A stretch of 64,000 bases of DNA from Sporothrix humicola (Eukaryota > Ascomycota > Sordariomycetes > Ophiostomatales > Ophiostomataceae), in contig WNYE01000008.1 of NCBI GenBank assembly GCA_021396245.1, forward strand, positions 1 to 64,000. Reading direction: 5' to 3'. Both the position numbers and the translations under genes were made by a program. Of the stretch, positions 10,813-22,118 are shown one piece after another. A model generated the notes under the pieces. The model was not told the DNA's origin. It did no database searches and saw nothing but the letters and a program-made list of their open reading frames with translations. Numbering within the stretch: the stretch's first letter is position 1; each line of letters starts with the position of its first letter.

Positions 10813-12494
10813 TTAAAAAGTATTTGCTCCAAGCTCGTGCGTCTTCGAAATTGCGGCCGTGATGCGGCTGTTTGTGTTGAGTTCCGTCTCGTAGGAAGTG
10901 TCCTTGTTGATGATCTTGGAGACGGCGACGCGATAGATGGGACTGGTGATCCGCTTGCAGGTGATAGCGGCAAATCTTCTGGTTGAAAGGACGCCTGCTC
11001 ATCATGGATCCGTCTCGTAGGATGTATTGCATGGCCCTTTGCACAGTCCATTCGGCAATGATACAGTCTGTTTTGACCTGGGCCAAGAGTCTGACAACGA
11101 CACATCGTTTCCGACACGGACAGTAATACGTGTCCTGATATGTGGCCCTTGTTGTCTTGTTGACGGATTGCTTCGTAGAACTCGGCATTTGTGGGTAGTC
11201 GTCGAGGAACAGATGGCTGGTCAGGATGAAGACCAAGTCCTCCCTCAGCTTCGTCCTGAAGATTTCGTGTTGGATATAATGGCCAGCTGATATTCTGACA
11301 AGATACTGAAAACCATATACGATCTGCTGGCAATGGCTGGCCTAGGTCAGACTGGAGACGCATTTCGGCAGGTCTGCTACTGCTCTTGAAGAGTCCAGAG
11401 ATCCATGGACCGAGACCAACACCCAGAGCTCGAAGTTGAACATCGACCGCAAAGTCAAACCGAAGATACTGTGCCAGACTCTCAGATCCCCATGGAAGAG
11501 CATCAATCTCAGAGACTGGAACCTCCCGCATGACCGTTATGGGGCATCTAACTGAGCTGTATATTTCTGGCGTCCATAAGCGGAGAGACGATTCGGTCTG
11601 CCACGACCAAAGAGTAGATCGGTCGTATCTCCGGGGCCAGTAGTAATTTCCGTAATGAAAGTCTGCTTCACGTACAGAAAAGATGTGCTGCTGTACATCT
11701 TGTGGAGGGTATCTTGGCCAGTTATCTCTTGTTCTGGGCGGAAGTTGTTGGTTTTCTGGGATCAAAAAGGCAGCCAGTCGAGATGCCAAAGGTACCGACG
11801 ATGGCTTTCTATCGTCAAGTGACGGAACGACGCCATTAGAGAGCCCCAGCCTCCAACTGTTCATGCTCCGCTGGTACGTCAGCTTAAAGTCTCGTTGGGC
11901 TTGCACATTGAATGTTGGCATGACCGGTGCCATTACTGTCGCCGTCAGGGGCGTGCCTGAAGGACTAACGCCGACATCAACGGTGCTTGTCTTGTCCCGC
12001 TCGCGGGTCACTTGCAGTCCGTGGACAGCCTCATCACCGAGTGGCCGAACATTGATTTGGTCGCCACGGCAATACATATAGCGAAGGGAGACAGAGTCGA
12101 AGAAACGGTCGTGTTTTTGAAAGCTGGGAGTGTGAGTACTAGTTAGAATTTAATGTGAAGGGATTGCCTACCCTTGGTCAAATCCGACGATGCTGACTTC
12201 AAGAACAAACGTGACCACGATACGATAGATTGGATGCCGTGTAGTGGAATCTATGGTGTTCCCTTGGCTGTCATTGTTGTCATTTCCGGCGGTTCCATAA
12301 GGATCACTGGATCGTTCGATGCGGATGGCCGGCTCAAGGACACCGACCGTTGAGTATCGCCCGCGGCCAGAAGCCGGATGCTCCTCGAGGTTGACTGGGA
12401 GGATGTTGGACATGCATATTGTTGGCTTTATTGCCGGGGAAGTTGTCGGTTTATTTGGGCTTCGCTCTGGAGATGTTGATGTGGTTGATTTCAT
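10813..12494 (-). CDS. Unidentified protein; preferred four-exon model of 489 aa
   Basis: ATG at 12494. Exon 1 (12494-12172) joins exon 2 across a clear 48-bp intron (12124-12171, GTAGGC..CAG), reading GFDQGFQKHDRFF across the junction. Continuing exon 2 unspliced gives a stop at 10788 (552 aa), but its last third loses codon bias. A better model removes 11327-11420 (GTTGGT donor, internal CTGAC, CCAG acceptor) and 10995-11064 (GTATCA..GCAG). It then reads VYGFQYLVRISAGHYIQHEIF and AAITCKRITSPIYRVAV and ends at a TAA at 10813-10815. Exon lengths 323, 703, 262 and 182 keep the frame. The donors of introns 2 and 3 are weak, so frameshift decay is the alternative. The N-terminal 60 residues are Ser/Thr/Pro-rich and disordered; the rest looks beta-strand rich with aromatic patches (GNYYWPRRYD, SEIDALPWG). 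No family recognised. Confidence 0.5.
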
Positions 12495-13210
12495 TTGAAA
12501 AGATGCATCAAGAGATATGTAGCTTGCATTATGATTGAGAATTTTCTATTCACTACGAAGTAATACATGCCATGCATGATGCACCACTTCTATCTATTTA
12601 TGCCCATCGTGTACAGTATCCTTTACGTAGAAAATGACTGCGATACAGACCAATAGTTCTCATGATCGAGGAAGTGGCGAGTCGTGTCTTTTAAACTCGC
12701 TCTTTGGCGCGAGCCTGAAAATGACGCTTTATCGCTGCTGTGCCGCAAAGCCTAATGTCACTCAAAGCCGGTTGACCTCGCGATGCAAGGTCACCGAGAC
12801 ATCGATGCGACGTCGCGATAAGCAATTATTTAATTGATCATTTGATGTTGTTCTACTTAACTTTCAATGTAAAAATGCGTACAATTATGAAAATTATGAA
12901 TGTTCTCAAATCACGCCTACTTTTGTCACGATCCAACATGTCAATTTTCATCTCACTCTCAGATTCACACTCACTCATCAAGAGTCTCATCAATGGTAAA
13001 ACAAATAAATAATTATGAGTATGAAAGCTAGAACGACATGAGACTGCTTTATTTTGTACTAAGTGCACACGGTATTACGAAGACTTCGGTTTCATCGTTA
13101 GCTTCTGATGAGGTGAAAAAGTCAGGGGTCAGTTGAGGTGAAACAAGTTATGGTGGTTCACAACCAGAGTGCTGTATCGTACACAGTAGTATCACGAGAG
13201 TGCACGCAAA
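12495..13210. promoter_or_regulatory. Divergent intergenic promoter region
   Basis: 716 bp between a minus-strand gene (start 12494) and the plus-strand SET gene (start 13211), so it should hold two promoters. The region 12840-13060 is AT-rich. No specific operator recognised. Confidence 0.45.
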
Positions 13211-14383
13211 ATGCCTCTTGGCGATCTCTTGACCATAGCAATTCAACCGAATCTTGGGACCGCTTTCTTGGCAAATCCTTCACTACCTGACTTTGATCGA
13301 GATGAACGGCTTGACCGTGTTCAGGCCTCTTTTGCAGCTGTTCCTGATTACAGCGCACATTTTCAGTGTCCAGGCGGCACAGTCGCTACAAATATGCGCA
13401 TTTACTCCCCTTCTCGAGCCTGTGAGTTTGCTGTTCTTCCCGTTATTCTGATGGAAAAAGAGACACATCTGAACGTTGAACTCACAATAAAGACATGGTG
13501 CTCAAGACATCTCACAGGGCCGCTCTGGGAGGTCCGCATAACACCAGAAAAGGGCCGCGGCCTCTTTGCTCTGGTTGACATCCCTCGTGGCATGCATCTT
13601 CTTGTCGAGGAGCCTCTGGTGACCATTGTGCCGCCGCCACTTGTTCCTGGCATCGGCTTTTCTCTGGCAGCGATGGAATCCGCCGTGGCAGATGCCTTTG
13701 AGGGACTGACACCCATCCAAAAAGAAGAGTACCTCTCTTGTCACGACGTTCGCTTCGGCGACGAAGGTAAAAATGAGTCTGAAGATGGCGGCCCTCACAG
13801 CGGCCGTCTAATGCGCATCCTCCGGAGCAACGCTTACAACACGCAAGACGGCTGTGTCGCCCTCTATCCAAAAGTTGCACTGATCAATCACGGCTGCCGA
13901 CCCAATGTGCTAAACACGGACGCTTGGAATAAGTCAACGGGTGTTTATCAACGCATTATTGTGGCCGCCCGTGATATCGTTGCTGGAGAAGAGCTTGTCA
14001 CGACATATATACCGCTTCTGGCAGATACGGCAACACGCCGTTCCCGTCTCGCTCAATACGACTTTATGTGCATGTGCGAATCGTGTTCAGCAGAATCAGC
14101 GCAGGATGATGAGGAGAGAGTGTACATGCGGCAGGTGCTCGATGAGTTGGAAGCCGCAGTTGACCTTCCTCGAGACGACAAAGAGCAACAACGTGTTTAC
14201 GCACTTTATGCGGCCAAACTGGCTGCATACATTGACGAACAGGGCTTTGTGGACTACGCTGCGAAGACAAGCAAACTAGCTGCCGACTTTGCGTCATGGG
14301 CAGGAGACACACAAGCTGCTACTCACTGGTCTACAGTACACAAGGCAGGCCTGGTTTTAGCTGGTGAAGCAAGGATGGACTAG
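13211..14383 (+). CDS. SET-domain protein (putative lysine methyltransferase)
   Basis: The frame is open from the ATG at 13211 to 14383 (390 aa), but it probably contains an in-frame intron at 13422-13517 (96 bp, GTGAGT donor, CACAG acceptor, upstream CTCAC). Splicing yields 358 aa and brings SRA to WPLWEVRITPEKGRGLF, which looks like the usual start of a SET domain. The SET core follows: EKGRGLFALVDIPRG, then LINHGCRPNV (the cofactor-binding NHxCxPN motif with Gly in place of Ser), RDIVAGEELVTTYIP, and a post-SET cysteine cluster CMCESC. The family transfers methyl groups from S-adenosylmethionine to lysines of histones or other proteins; this SMYD/SET5-like size class has many members of unknown target. 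A second ATG at 13394 could be the true start, as the first 61 residues match nothing obvious. Confidence 0.8.
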   Translation: MPLGDLLTIAIQPNLGTAFLANPSLPDFDRDERLDRVQASFAAVPDYSAHFQCPGGTVATNMRIYSPSRACEFAVLPVILMEKETHLNVELTIKTWCSRHLTGPLWEVRITPEKGRGLFALVDIPRGMHLLVEEPLVTIVPPPLVPGIGFSLAAMESAVADAFEGLTPIQKEEYLSCHDVRFGDEGKNESEDGGPHSGRLMRILRSNAYNTQDGCVALYPKVALINHGCRPNVLNTDAWNKSTGVYQRIIVAARDIVAGEELVTTYIPLLADTATRRSRLAQYDFMCMCESCSAESAQDDEERVYMRQVLDELEAAVDLPRDDKEQQRVYALYAAKLAAYIDEQGFVDYAAKTSKLAADFASWAGDTQAATHWSTVHKAGLVLAGEARMD

Positions 14384-17223
14384 CCTGCACTGATGATCTT
14401 GTAGCTTTATTATTGTATGTTGTCCTCGTCTTTTATTTGTAAATACTTTACCTCCTATTTTATTGAGATAGTTGGAAGACTACCGGCCGACGGCTTCGCC
14501 GAGATGGTAGAATGGACATTAAAGAGATTGGACGGCGAGGCAGCGTTTGTAATTTGGTTTGCCTGTTTTGATAAAACGTTCTCAAACACCAAAACAAAAG
14601 GTGAAGACATGAGTACGTAAGATAAAAGTTTGCATTTCACCCCAGAATGCTTTGCTGCTAGATCTGGGGCTGGTACGGCAAAGTGTTGAGACGAAGACAC
14701 TCTTTCTGGTAGACTACAAAAAATGTGTGCCTAACACAAAAATCAGCCGAACCACGATGCAATGTTTAACATCGCCGGCATAGCAGTCTTTTGTGTGGTG
14801 GTGGGCCCGGATGAAGGCCTGGACCAGTTAGTCCGGGCGTCCGGTACGTCTAAAATCAGACTGGGGAACGGCACATGGCAAATTTTGAAAGACGGGACGA
14901 TTCTCAAATAATTCAAAGTGTAGATGCATCTGAACGTGAGAAGAAGCTTTGTGGTTGGTCTGGGGAAGCAGGGGGTTGCTGGTCTTCGATCAAGCACGGA
15001 AGAATGAGGAGGGCGGATCAGAAGGAGGGGACCCCAGACGGTCTAGAGGGAAGGTATGGAAGGGCCAGAGAAGCTGGAGCAAGAATGATTTGAAAGAAAG
15101 AAAGAAGAGAGAAAATGGGTAGGGAGAAAAAGTGAGTGAATGCCACACAAACTCTATTGCGGTCAGACATTGATCAAAGGCAAGGAAGAGTGCATGCGTG
15201 CATGCGTGCAGGGACAGGGACGGGGTCGGATGCGTGTCAAAGGGACAGGTGAGAAGAGAGAGTTGAGATGAAATGCAGGGTCTTGTGCTCTGTGAGATGG
15301 TTTGAAGGCGAGTCATGGTCGAAATGGTGGGAAACACAACAGAAGATGCAAACAACTTTATTTCTACATTTTTGTCGATTCAAAGTTGAAGGTCCAACGC
15401 TATCTTTATATCTTTCGAAATACGCTTCTCAACCCGTTTTCTACTCGTTTTCTTTTGCTTTCATCGACCTGGAAATTGTAAATTGCCAAAATTACGGGAA
15501 TTGAAAGATGCAAACAGGCAAGAAACTGAACAAAACAAGAGTGCAAATTTGCCGTCAAAATGAGGCAAAAAACCGAGAATCTAGAAATGCAAAGTGAAAG
15601 CGGGACAGAATAGAAAAGGCCAACGAAAGTGTACGCAATGGAAAGCAGAGACCGATGTGGTGTGAAGAATCTCAGACTTACACATCAGCCGAACCAAGCG
15701 GAGCCGGCCGAGAAGCAGAAGGAAGGCACGATGCATTGGCGACGCTCGTTCCTTCCCCACACGCCGGGAAGCTGGGTGCCATCCGTTCTTTCCCTCCTTT
15801 GCGTTATTCATTCGCTCCTTCCAGTTTCTGTGTAATTTCGGATCACGTCTTTCCTGCACACGCTTTTCCGTTCTTCTTTCCTTCCATTTTTTCTTCCACT
15901 CTCCTTCCATTTTCCTTCCAGACAGGGAGCCCCACAGTCCGAAGCACATCTTTCTCTCGCCAATGCCGCTCGCATTTCATGCATCGTCGATCCCACCGCC
16001 GCAAAGCTGCTGTGTGAGCTGCAGTGCGTTGAGCACAGATGGGATGTATGGTCCAGGTTACCCCTGGTTTCTTTTTGGATAGCTGTCGTCGCTGTCTTCC
16101 GTTGCGGCCTCTTTCTTCCTCCTCCACGCCATCCATCTCGACGAACCCAGGGAACCCCGACGGCGATCAGACATGGGTATATTCTCTTGAGTCTTCCCTT
16201 CCGCCCAAAGCTTGGATCTGATATTCTTCTTTGCATCTTCTCGATGCCTCTACTAACGTCAGTTCTCCCGCCTCTTTTAGCCAGTGTCGTATCCAAACAA
16301 AATTGCGTCGCAATACACAAGCTCGACCGCTTGCCAGTTTGTCGACCCCACGACCCCGGGTTTTGCATCTGATGTTCGGCAGAGAGCAAGCACGCAAAAT
16401 GGACTGCCAGACGTTGCACTCGGCTCCCCGGATTGCGTCGGTCACTACGTGCTAACCGTCCAGACCAACAAACTACAACCACAAAGGGCGATGGCCGGCT
16501 AATTCCTGGGGTACGCTCCAGTGAGTCCGCTCCTTCATCCGACACTTACACCCAATGTTTGGTTGGCGGATGGCAAGCTGTGTTTGAGATTCGAAGCTGT
16601 TGGCTTCTCTGGACGACAGATACTCTCATACTTTGTCACGATGTTTGGTTCTCTCTCGGTCTCTTTCTCATTTAGCCAGCTCCAGTTTGGCCGTTTCAAT
16701 ACTCTGGCTGCCACTGATGAGGAAAGAGGCATGAGAGACGACGATGATTGCCAAGACCAGCCCAGACCAGGCAAGACAACACGGGACGAGAAAGTTACGA
16801 GAGCAGCAGAGCGTGTAGTGAGTGCTCGTGATGGACATCCCATCATCCTACCCGGGGGCAAAGAGACGAAAGGAAGATGTATCGTCATCGACCGCTTCAT
16901 CCACGTGGTCTGTCACTCTTCATTCTCGGTCTGAATTTACCCAGTGCATCACCTGGTTTCTTCCCTTACACTTCTTGCTCCAGTGGTCCACTTCAAATCC
17001 AGGTCTATCAACATGACTGCACCGAGAACACTTCTTCTCTGTCTTACCTGTCTTCTCGTTGTTTATTAAACCATCGCATCGCCCATCCCCTTCGACCTGG
17101 TCATTCCTCTCTTCTCTTCTCGGTTTCTATTCTACACACCGTCTTTCCCCGGTACATTTCCTTTTTGCATCTGTCTTCCATCTTGATACCCATTTCCTTT
17201 TATCTCCATCACCATCCATTATA
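14384..17223. other. Long gene-free region upstream of surface protein gene
   Basis: 2.84 kb without a credible gene. The overlapping frames have no domain and mostly lack good ATG contexts. It includes an alternating GCATGCGT tract at about 15189-15208 and purine-rich sequence around 15060-15130. The last 250 bp (16960-17215) are pyrimidine-rich, typical of a fungal leader upstream of a highly expressed gene. A long 5' leader or a noncoding transcript is possible but not shown. Confidence 0.5.
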
Positions 17224-19230
17224 ATGAAACACACACTCGCTCTCTATTGCCTCGCCCTTGGTGGTGCAGGTGTCTCTGGAGTCTCGGCTGGTGTTGTTCG
17301 CTCTTCAGCAACATCAACACCAGCGGCCCAGGCGTCCATCACATTACCAGGACAGACCTTGGCCTTACCAAGGCCGACCAATATCCTCATCCATGCTCGT
17401 GAAGGCAATGACAACAATGCCCAGATCCAGCAGCTCCAGCAGCAGCAACAGCAACAGATACAACAAGAACAAGAACGCAATGCTGCATCGCAGTCATCCC
17501 TCTCATCTTCCTTTAACTCTCGCTTCACATCCTTCAGTTCGTCTGCAACAAGCACCATGTCTCAGCTGCAGACAAGCCTGCAGTCCGCACAGCAGGCCAT
17601 AAACACTCTGCAACAGAGTGTCAACGATGCCAGTCGCAGTGCCAGCCAAGCAAGCCAAAGTGCCTCTTCGGCCATCGCATTCATGCAGTCGTCTGCTGCC
17701 TCTGCACAAGCCTCTCTCTCTTCATCTCTGCAAGCATCCATGGTGGCATCTGCCTCGTCTGCCGAACAGGTGCTGTCCATCAGCATGTCATCAGTCATGG
17801 TGGCAGCTGTTGCCAGTGTCAGCGCATCCTTCGTTGCCCAGCAGGCTGCAGCTGTGGCTAACGTTCCCACGGTGACTGCCACTGCCGCTGCCGATGGTGT
17901 CTTCCCCGGTACAGTCCCTGAGGTCAACGGCGCCGCGGCCCCGCAAAGTCAAGGCGCTTTCCTGCAAAACAACCAGCAAGGCAACGCTCTCGGTGCCTGC
18001 TCGACACCCGAAGTTGTCCTGGCCTTTGCCGGAATTATTCTTGGTGCTGTGGGCCTGGCCTCTCTGGGCTGCATTGTCTTCTTGTGGTTCTGGAAGCGGC
18101 GACCGGCCCGCAAGAACAGCAGCGAGAAGAAGACCAACAGCAGAGGTAGCACAGGTGGTACTAGTGGCACTGGTCTTTCTGGCGAGACCCGCAGCAGTGG
18201 CGGCAGTCTCCGTCAATGGCGCATCCGGGCATCGACTACACGTCCTAAGATGGGCAGCACGGCTGCTTCGCCCTCAGACGTCACGCTAAAGGAGTACAAA
18301 CTGCCCGAGTACGAGCGTGTCTTCCCTGATGGCAAGGAGACAAAGGCTGCAAACTCCTCTGCCTCATCGCCTACAAAGGTGGCTTCACCAGCCACCTCTA
18401 CTGCTTCTGCACCGGTTGAGCCTGCTGCTCCTGCTGCCACGGCTGTGTCTACCAATGACCGCATCTTTTCTGCCTGGTCGTTTACGACAGCTGGTGGCGG
18501 CGAGAACCCAAACAGCAACAACAACAACAACAACAACAACGGTGGCTCGACCTTTTACGAGGCCAGCAGCCCGACCAGCAGTTCTCGCGATGTTGTGGCG
18601 CCGCTCAACATCTACCAGAACCAGCAGCAGCAGCGTGCCAGCCGCAACTTTAGTCGCACCAGCCGCGCTTTCGCATCCAACATGAATTCTACTGCTGCAA
18701 ACACTGGCAAACCCCGGCCGACGTCTAGCGTCTACGAGCCTTTTGGCCTCGGTATCCGGTCTGAACCTCGTGGACTTGATCGTATCAGTCGCATGGAGGA
18801 GGAGTGGAACCGCAGTCAGATGCAGCGGGCAACATCCAGCAACAACAACTCGGTTGGTGCAAACAAGACAAGTAATGCTGTCTACGCCACCAACTATGCC
18901 TATTACGCTGGCAACAACAACAACTCCCGCCAAAAGGAGACCGCGACCAGTCGGTATGTTAGCAAGGGCAGTGCCGACAGTCTGGCACGCGAGTACCATG
19001 ACTTTGTGAGCCAGCTGGCACCTGTCTCGCAGTATGGTGCGACGCCGGGAGCAACAGCAGCAGTTGCAGCAGCATCAGCATCCGGATCGTCTCCATCGTC
19101 TCTCAACCGGGCCCAACAAGAGCCTACAGTGCCTCCAGGTGGTCCTCTGCCCGGGCTGCCGAACAGAAACAAGGGCGACAACGTTGGCTCTGGGTTCTCC
19201 ATCCGGCCTTATCTACAGGGTTTGATCTAA
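17224..19230 (+). CDS. Ser/Gln-rich single-pass membrane protein, sensor-like
   Basis: The ATG at 17224 was chosen because it begins a good signal peptide (MKHTLALYCLALGGAGVSGVSA); the frame extends upstream only through the leader. Length 668 aa. After the signal comes a Gln run (about 67-86, from CAG repeats), then a long Ser/Ala/Gln-rich stretch with regular heptad-like spacing (about 90-200) that may form a helix or coiled coil. One transmembrane helix follows near 263-290, flanked by Lys/Arg (WKRRPARKN). The cytosolic tail is disordered, with an Asn run (about 430-439) and many Ser/Thr. This plan resembles Mid2/Wsc-type wall-stress sensors, but no WSC cysteine domain is present, so the assignment is by layout only. 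It may signal at the plasma membrane. Confidence 0.75.
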   Translation: MKHTLALYCLALGGAGVSGVSAGVVRSSATSTPAAQASITLPGQTLALPRPTNILIHAREGNDNNAQIQQLQQQQQQQIQQEQERNAASQSSLSSSFNSRFTSFSSSATSTMSQLQTSLQSAQQAINTLQQSVNDASRSASQASQSASSAIAFMQSSAASAQASLSSSLQASMVASASSAEQVLSISMSSVMVAAVASVSASFVAQQAAAVANVPTVTATAAADGVFPGTVPEVNGAAAPQSQGAFLQNNQQGNALGACSTPEVVLAFAGIILGAVGLASLGCIVFLWFWKRRPARKNSSEKKTNSRGSTGGTSGTGLSGETRSSGGSLRQWRIRASTTRPKMGSTAASPSDVTLKEYKLPEYERVFPDGKETKAANSSASSPTKVASPATSTASAPVEPAAPAATAVSTNDRIFSAWSFTTAGGGENPNSNNNNNNNNGGSTFYEASSPTSSSRDVVAPLNIYQNQQQQRASRNFSRTSRAFASNMNSTAANTGKPRPTSSVYEPFGLGIRSEPRGLDRISRMEEEWNRSQMQRATSSNNNSVGANKTSNAVYATNYAYYAGNNNNSRQKETATSRYVSKGSADSLAREYHDFVSQLAPVSQYGATPGATAAVAAASASGSSPSSLNRAQQEPTVPPGGPLPGLPNRNKGDNVGSGFSIRPYLQGLI

Positions 19231-19819
19231 GTGCTTTTTCTCCTTGAATTGATACACATTGTCGAGTAATTCGGTGCAGAGCAAGTAAAGGTTGTGTAAT
19301 TGGGCATTAATATCCATTTTGGTTACGAGCGAGCGTTTCACAATTAAATAAAATATATCTTCAAAGCACACACAGTAACCATTAAATAAGTAAACTGGGC
19401 ACAAAAAATGTGACAAAAAGGCTAGAACAATCTAATGCGATCCCACCACCGACCGATCGAGACTGTTTGGTGTCAGTGGTTGCACAGAAAAGAAATAAAT
19501 CTTGATCGTAATGGATGGATGACGACATGGCCGAAAATGTGGTGTAAAACGTGCCGTTTTGGTGGGAAAAGCAAGGTTTGAGCGGGATGTTAGTGCATTT
19601 ACAGGGGCCGAGACGCGTTTTAGCGAGTGACGTGAGGTGTTGAGGGTTTCGCCACAGCGGTTTTAGTGTCAACAAAGACGTCGCCAACAAAAACATCGAC
19701 ATCTTTAAGACGGTATCATCTCTTAACGAAGATCTCTCTCTCACAACATGGGTTCCTGAGAAGTTTTGTCTCACTTTTTCTTGACTTCTTCTGATATCGC
19801 ACACACGAAAACACCCAAA
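19231..19819. other. Intergenic region
   Basis: 589 bp between two plus-strand genes: 3' flank of the surface protein gene and promoter of the hydrolase gene. A minus-strand frame over this region has no recognisable domain. Nothing else seen. Confidence 0.45.
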
Positions 19820-22118
19820 ATGCCGCGCATTCTCCTGCTGTGCTTTGTGCACGGCTTCAAGGGCGGCGATAACACCTTTCGCACCTTTCCTGATGTGAGT
19901 CCCGATTCAAGCGATAGATGCCATTTTTGTACGCATACTGACCTTGTAGGACCTGAAATCGACCGTCGCCGGCATCTTGCCGGACCACGACCGCGTTGAG
20001 ACCGTCGTCTACCCGCGCTACGAGACCAAAGGCGAGCTCGCCGAGGCCAGCCAGCAGTTTCTGGAATGGCTCAAGGCGCGCGTCATGGACGTCCGCAAAC
20101 AGCACGAACAGATGTCGGAGGCGCCGGCATGGCCGCCCAACGACCGGCAGGTGGGCGTCGTGTTGGTGGCGCACTCGATGGGCGGGTTCGTGGCGGCGGA
20201 TGCATTGTTTTTGGCTCTGGATGAACGGCGGGCATCTGAGCAGGAATCGGGCGCCGACGAAAATACGACCCCACTCTTCCCGCCCATCCAGGGCCTGCTG
20301 GCACTCGACACGCCCTACAACGGCCTGTCGCGATCCATGTTTGTCTACGGCGCGTTTTCCAACTACAGCAAAGTACAGACCGTCTTCAACGTGATGACTG
20401 CCCTGTCGGCAGGGCCCGTCGCTTTGGGAAGACTAGCCATGGGCCGCGCATCCAAGCCGTCGTCTTCTGGCGGAAGTGGAGGTGGAGGATCCGCGGCCGC
20501 CGGTGCCGGGTGGAAGGTCTGGCAGCTCGTGGCCGTGAGATCAGGAACAGTCGGCGCCATTGCAGCCGGCGGCGTTGCAGCCTACACGCACCGCAAGGCG
20601 ATTATGGCGGGAGTCGACAAGGTCCGGCGCATGGACCGCCAGAGCTTGTACGAGGGCTACCAGTCGGGCGTCGACGCCATCGGCCAGGGCCTGGCGTACA
20701 TTAACCGGCGCAACGTGGGCGAGTCATTTGCGTGGCTGTCGGCACACTTTACTTTTGTCGGCGCTCTACTCAAGCAGGCCGAGCTGAATCGACGGCTGCA
20801 ACGGCTGGGCGGACTTCAGGGCGGCATCGGCGTGCATGATCTGTACGTGTCGCTGGGCGAGAACGGCTACTGGAGCGGCGGATACTTTGTGCCAGAGCGG
20901 ACATTCTGTGCCATCCCCGAGGATAAACAGAAAGAGAAGGAAAAGGAGAAAGAAAAGGACACAGAGAAGGGGAAAGAGAACGAAGAGAGCAAGGAAAAAG
21001 AGAAGAAATCAGACGAAGATCGGCCCCAAGAAAAGACAGCAAAAGAAGAGATAAAGGACGAAGAAAAAAAAGAAGGCGAGGACGCTCAGCCTTCCGCCGA
21101 CACCGACACAGAAACAACGGCCGTCTCCTCTCTCTTTGAGCGCTGGACGATGAAATCGTGCGAAGACGAGGTGCAGGCCCACATCAGCCTGTTCAAGCGC
21201 GATAAGAATTCGGACTACGATGCTCTGACCCGGCGAGCGGCTGTTCTCGTTGCCAGCTGGTTCGCCAACGACGAGCCGATCATCGACACACTCGGTCCAG
21301 CAACTGCTGAAGCTGCCGAGGCCGACAAGGCAGCGACGGACGAGGACTCCATCCGGGTGACAGACGAGGGCGTCGAGATTGTGGAGAGCAGCACTGACTT
21401 TGATCTGGCAAAGGCGGCGAGAGAAGCGGCCAAAGAGAAGGAGGGCGATGACACTGGCAAAGAAAAGGGAGAAGCTGGCGAGTCAACGGATGACAAGAGC
21501 GACGCAGAAAAGGGCCTGCCTGACGAATCGCCCATTGATATTGCAGCCACAGCCTCGTTGATGCGCGACGGCCAAGGCGTAGAAAAGGGCACCAGTGCCT
21601 CCTCTGCAATTGTCATTGACGACGACGACGATATGATGGGAGTTGGCCCGAATGCAGCTACAGCTGCTGACGTCGCGCCCGAAGACCGGGCCACCTACCT
21701 TCGGCATCTGTTGTCTGTCGCCCAGAATGCAGGCACAGGGCTCAAGCGTGTGTCTGACTGGTCGTCGCAGCTGCCCGCCAAAATGCCACGCATTGACGGC
21801 TTATCACGATCTTCGATGCCCACTGTTTCCATGCCGTCGATGCCGAGCATGTCCATGCCCACAATGCCAGCCATGCCTAGCATGCCCAAGTCAGCATCGA
21901 CCTTTATTCCAAGCACATCCATGTTCTCGAGGTCCAAAAAGGGCGAGGGAGCGTCGTCAGCATCGTCAGTCTCCGAAAAAGAGGCCGCTGACAAGACGGA
22001 GGAGAAAGACAAGCCAGTATCGGGCGAGAATACTGTCGATGTAACGGCAGACACTGCCGGCCAAGACAACACGACCACGGCGACATCAGATGGCAATAAT
22101 GACAAAGAGATGGCTTAA
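19820..22118 (+). CDS. Alpha/beta-hydrolase (DUF676/lipase-like) with charged C-terminal tail
   Basis: Two exons: 19820-19894 and 19950-22118, joined over a 55-bp intron (GTGAGT donor, CTGAC branch, TTGTAG acceptor), giving 747 aa. The first exon encodes MPRILLLCFVHGFKGGD, where VHGFKG is the oxyanion-type HG motif of lipase-like hydrolases. The nucleophile elbow is AHSMGG (VVLVAHSMGGFVAADALF, about residues 98-115), and ALDTPYNG follows in a position typical of this fold. Past about residue 350 the protein becomes extremely Lys/Glu-rich (coding 20930-21090), then Ser/Asp-rich. Near 645-675 there is a run of Met-Pro repeats (MPSMPSMSMPTMPAMPSMP). The tail is surely disordered. Related fungal proteins are annotated as DUF676 or lipase-like without a known substrate; a role in membrane lipid hydrolysis is inference. 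Confidence 0.85.

Noticed and set aside
15808..16545. 245-codon minus-strand frame in the long gap
   Set aside because: It starts with GTG, composition looks random, no domain or splice support.
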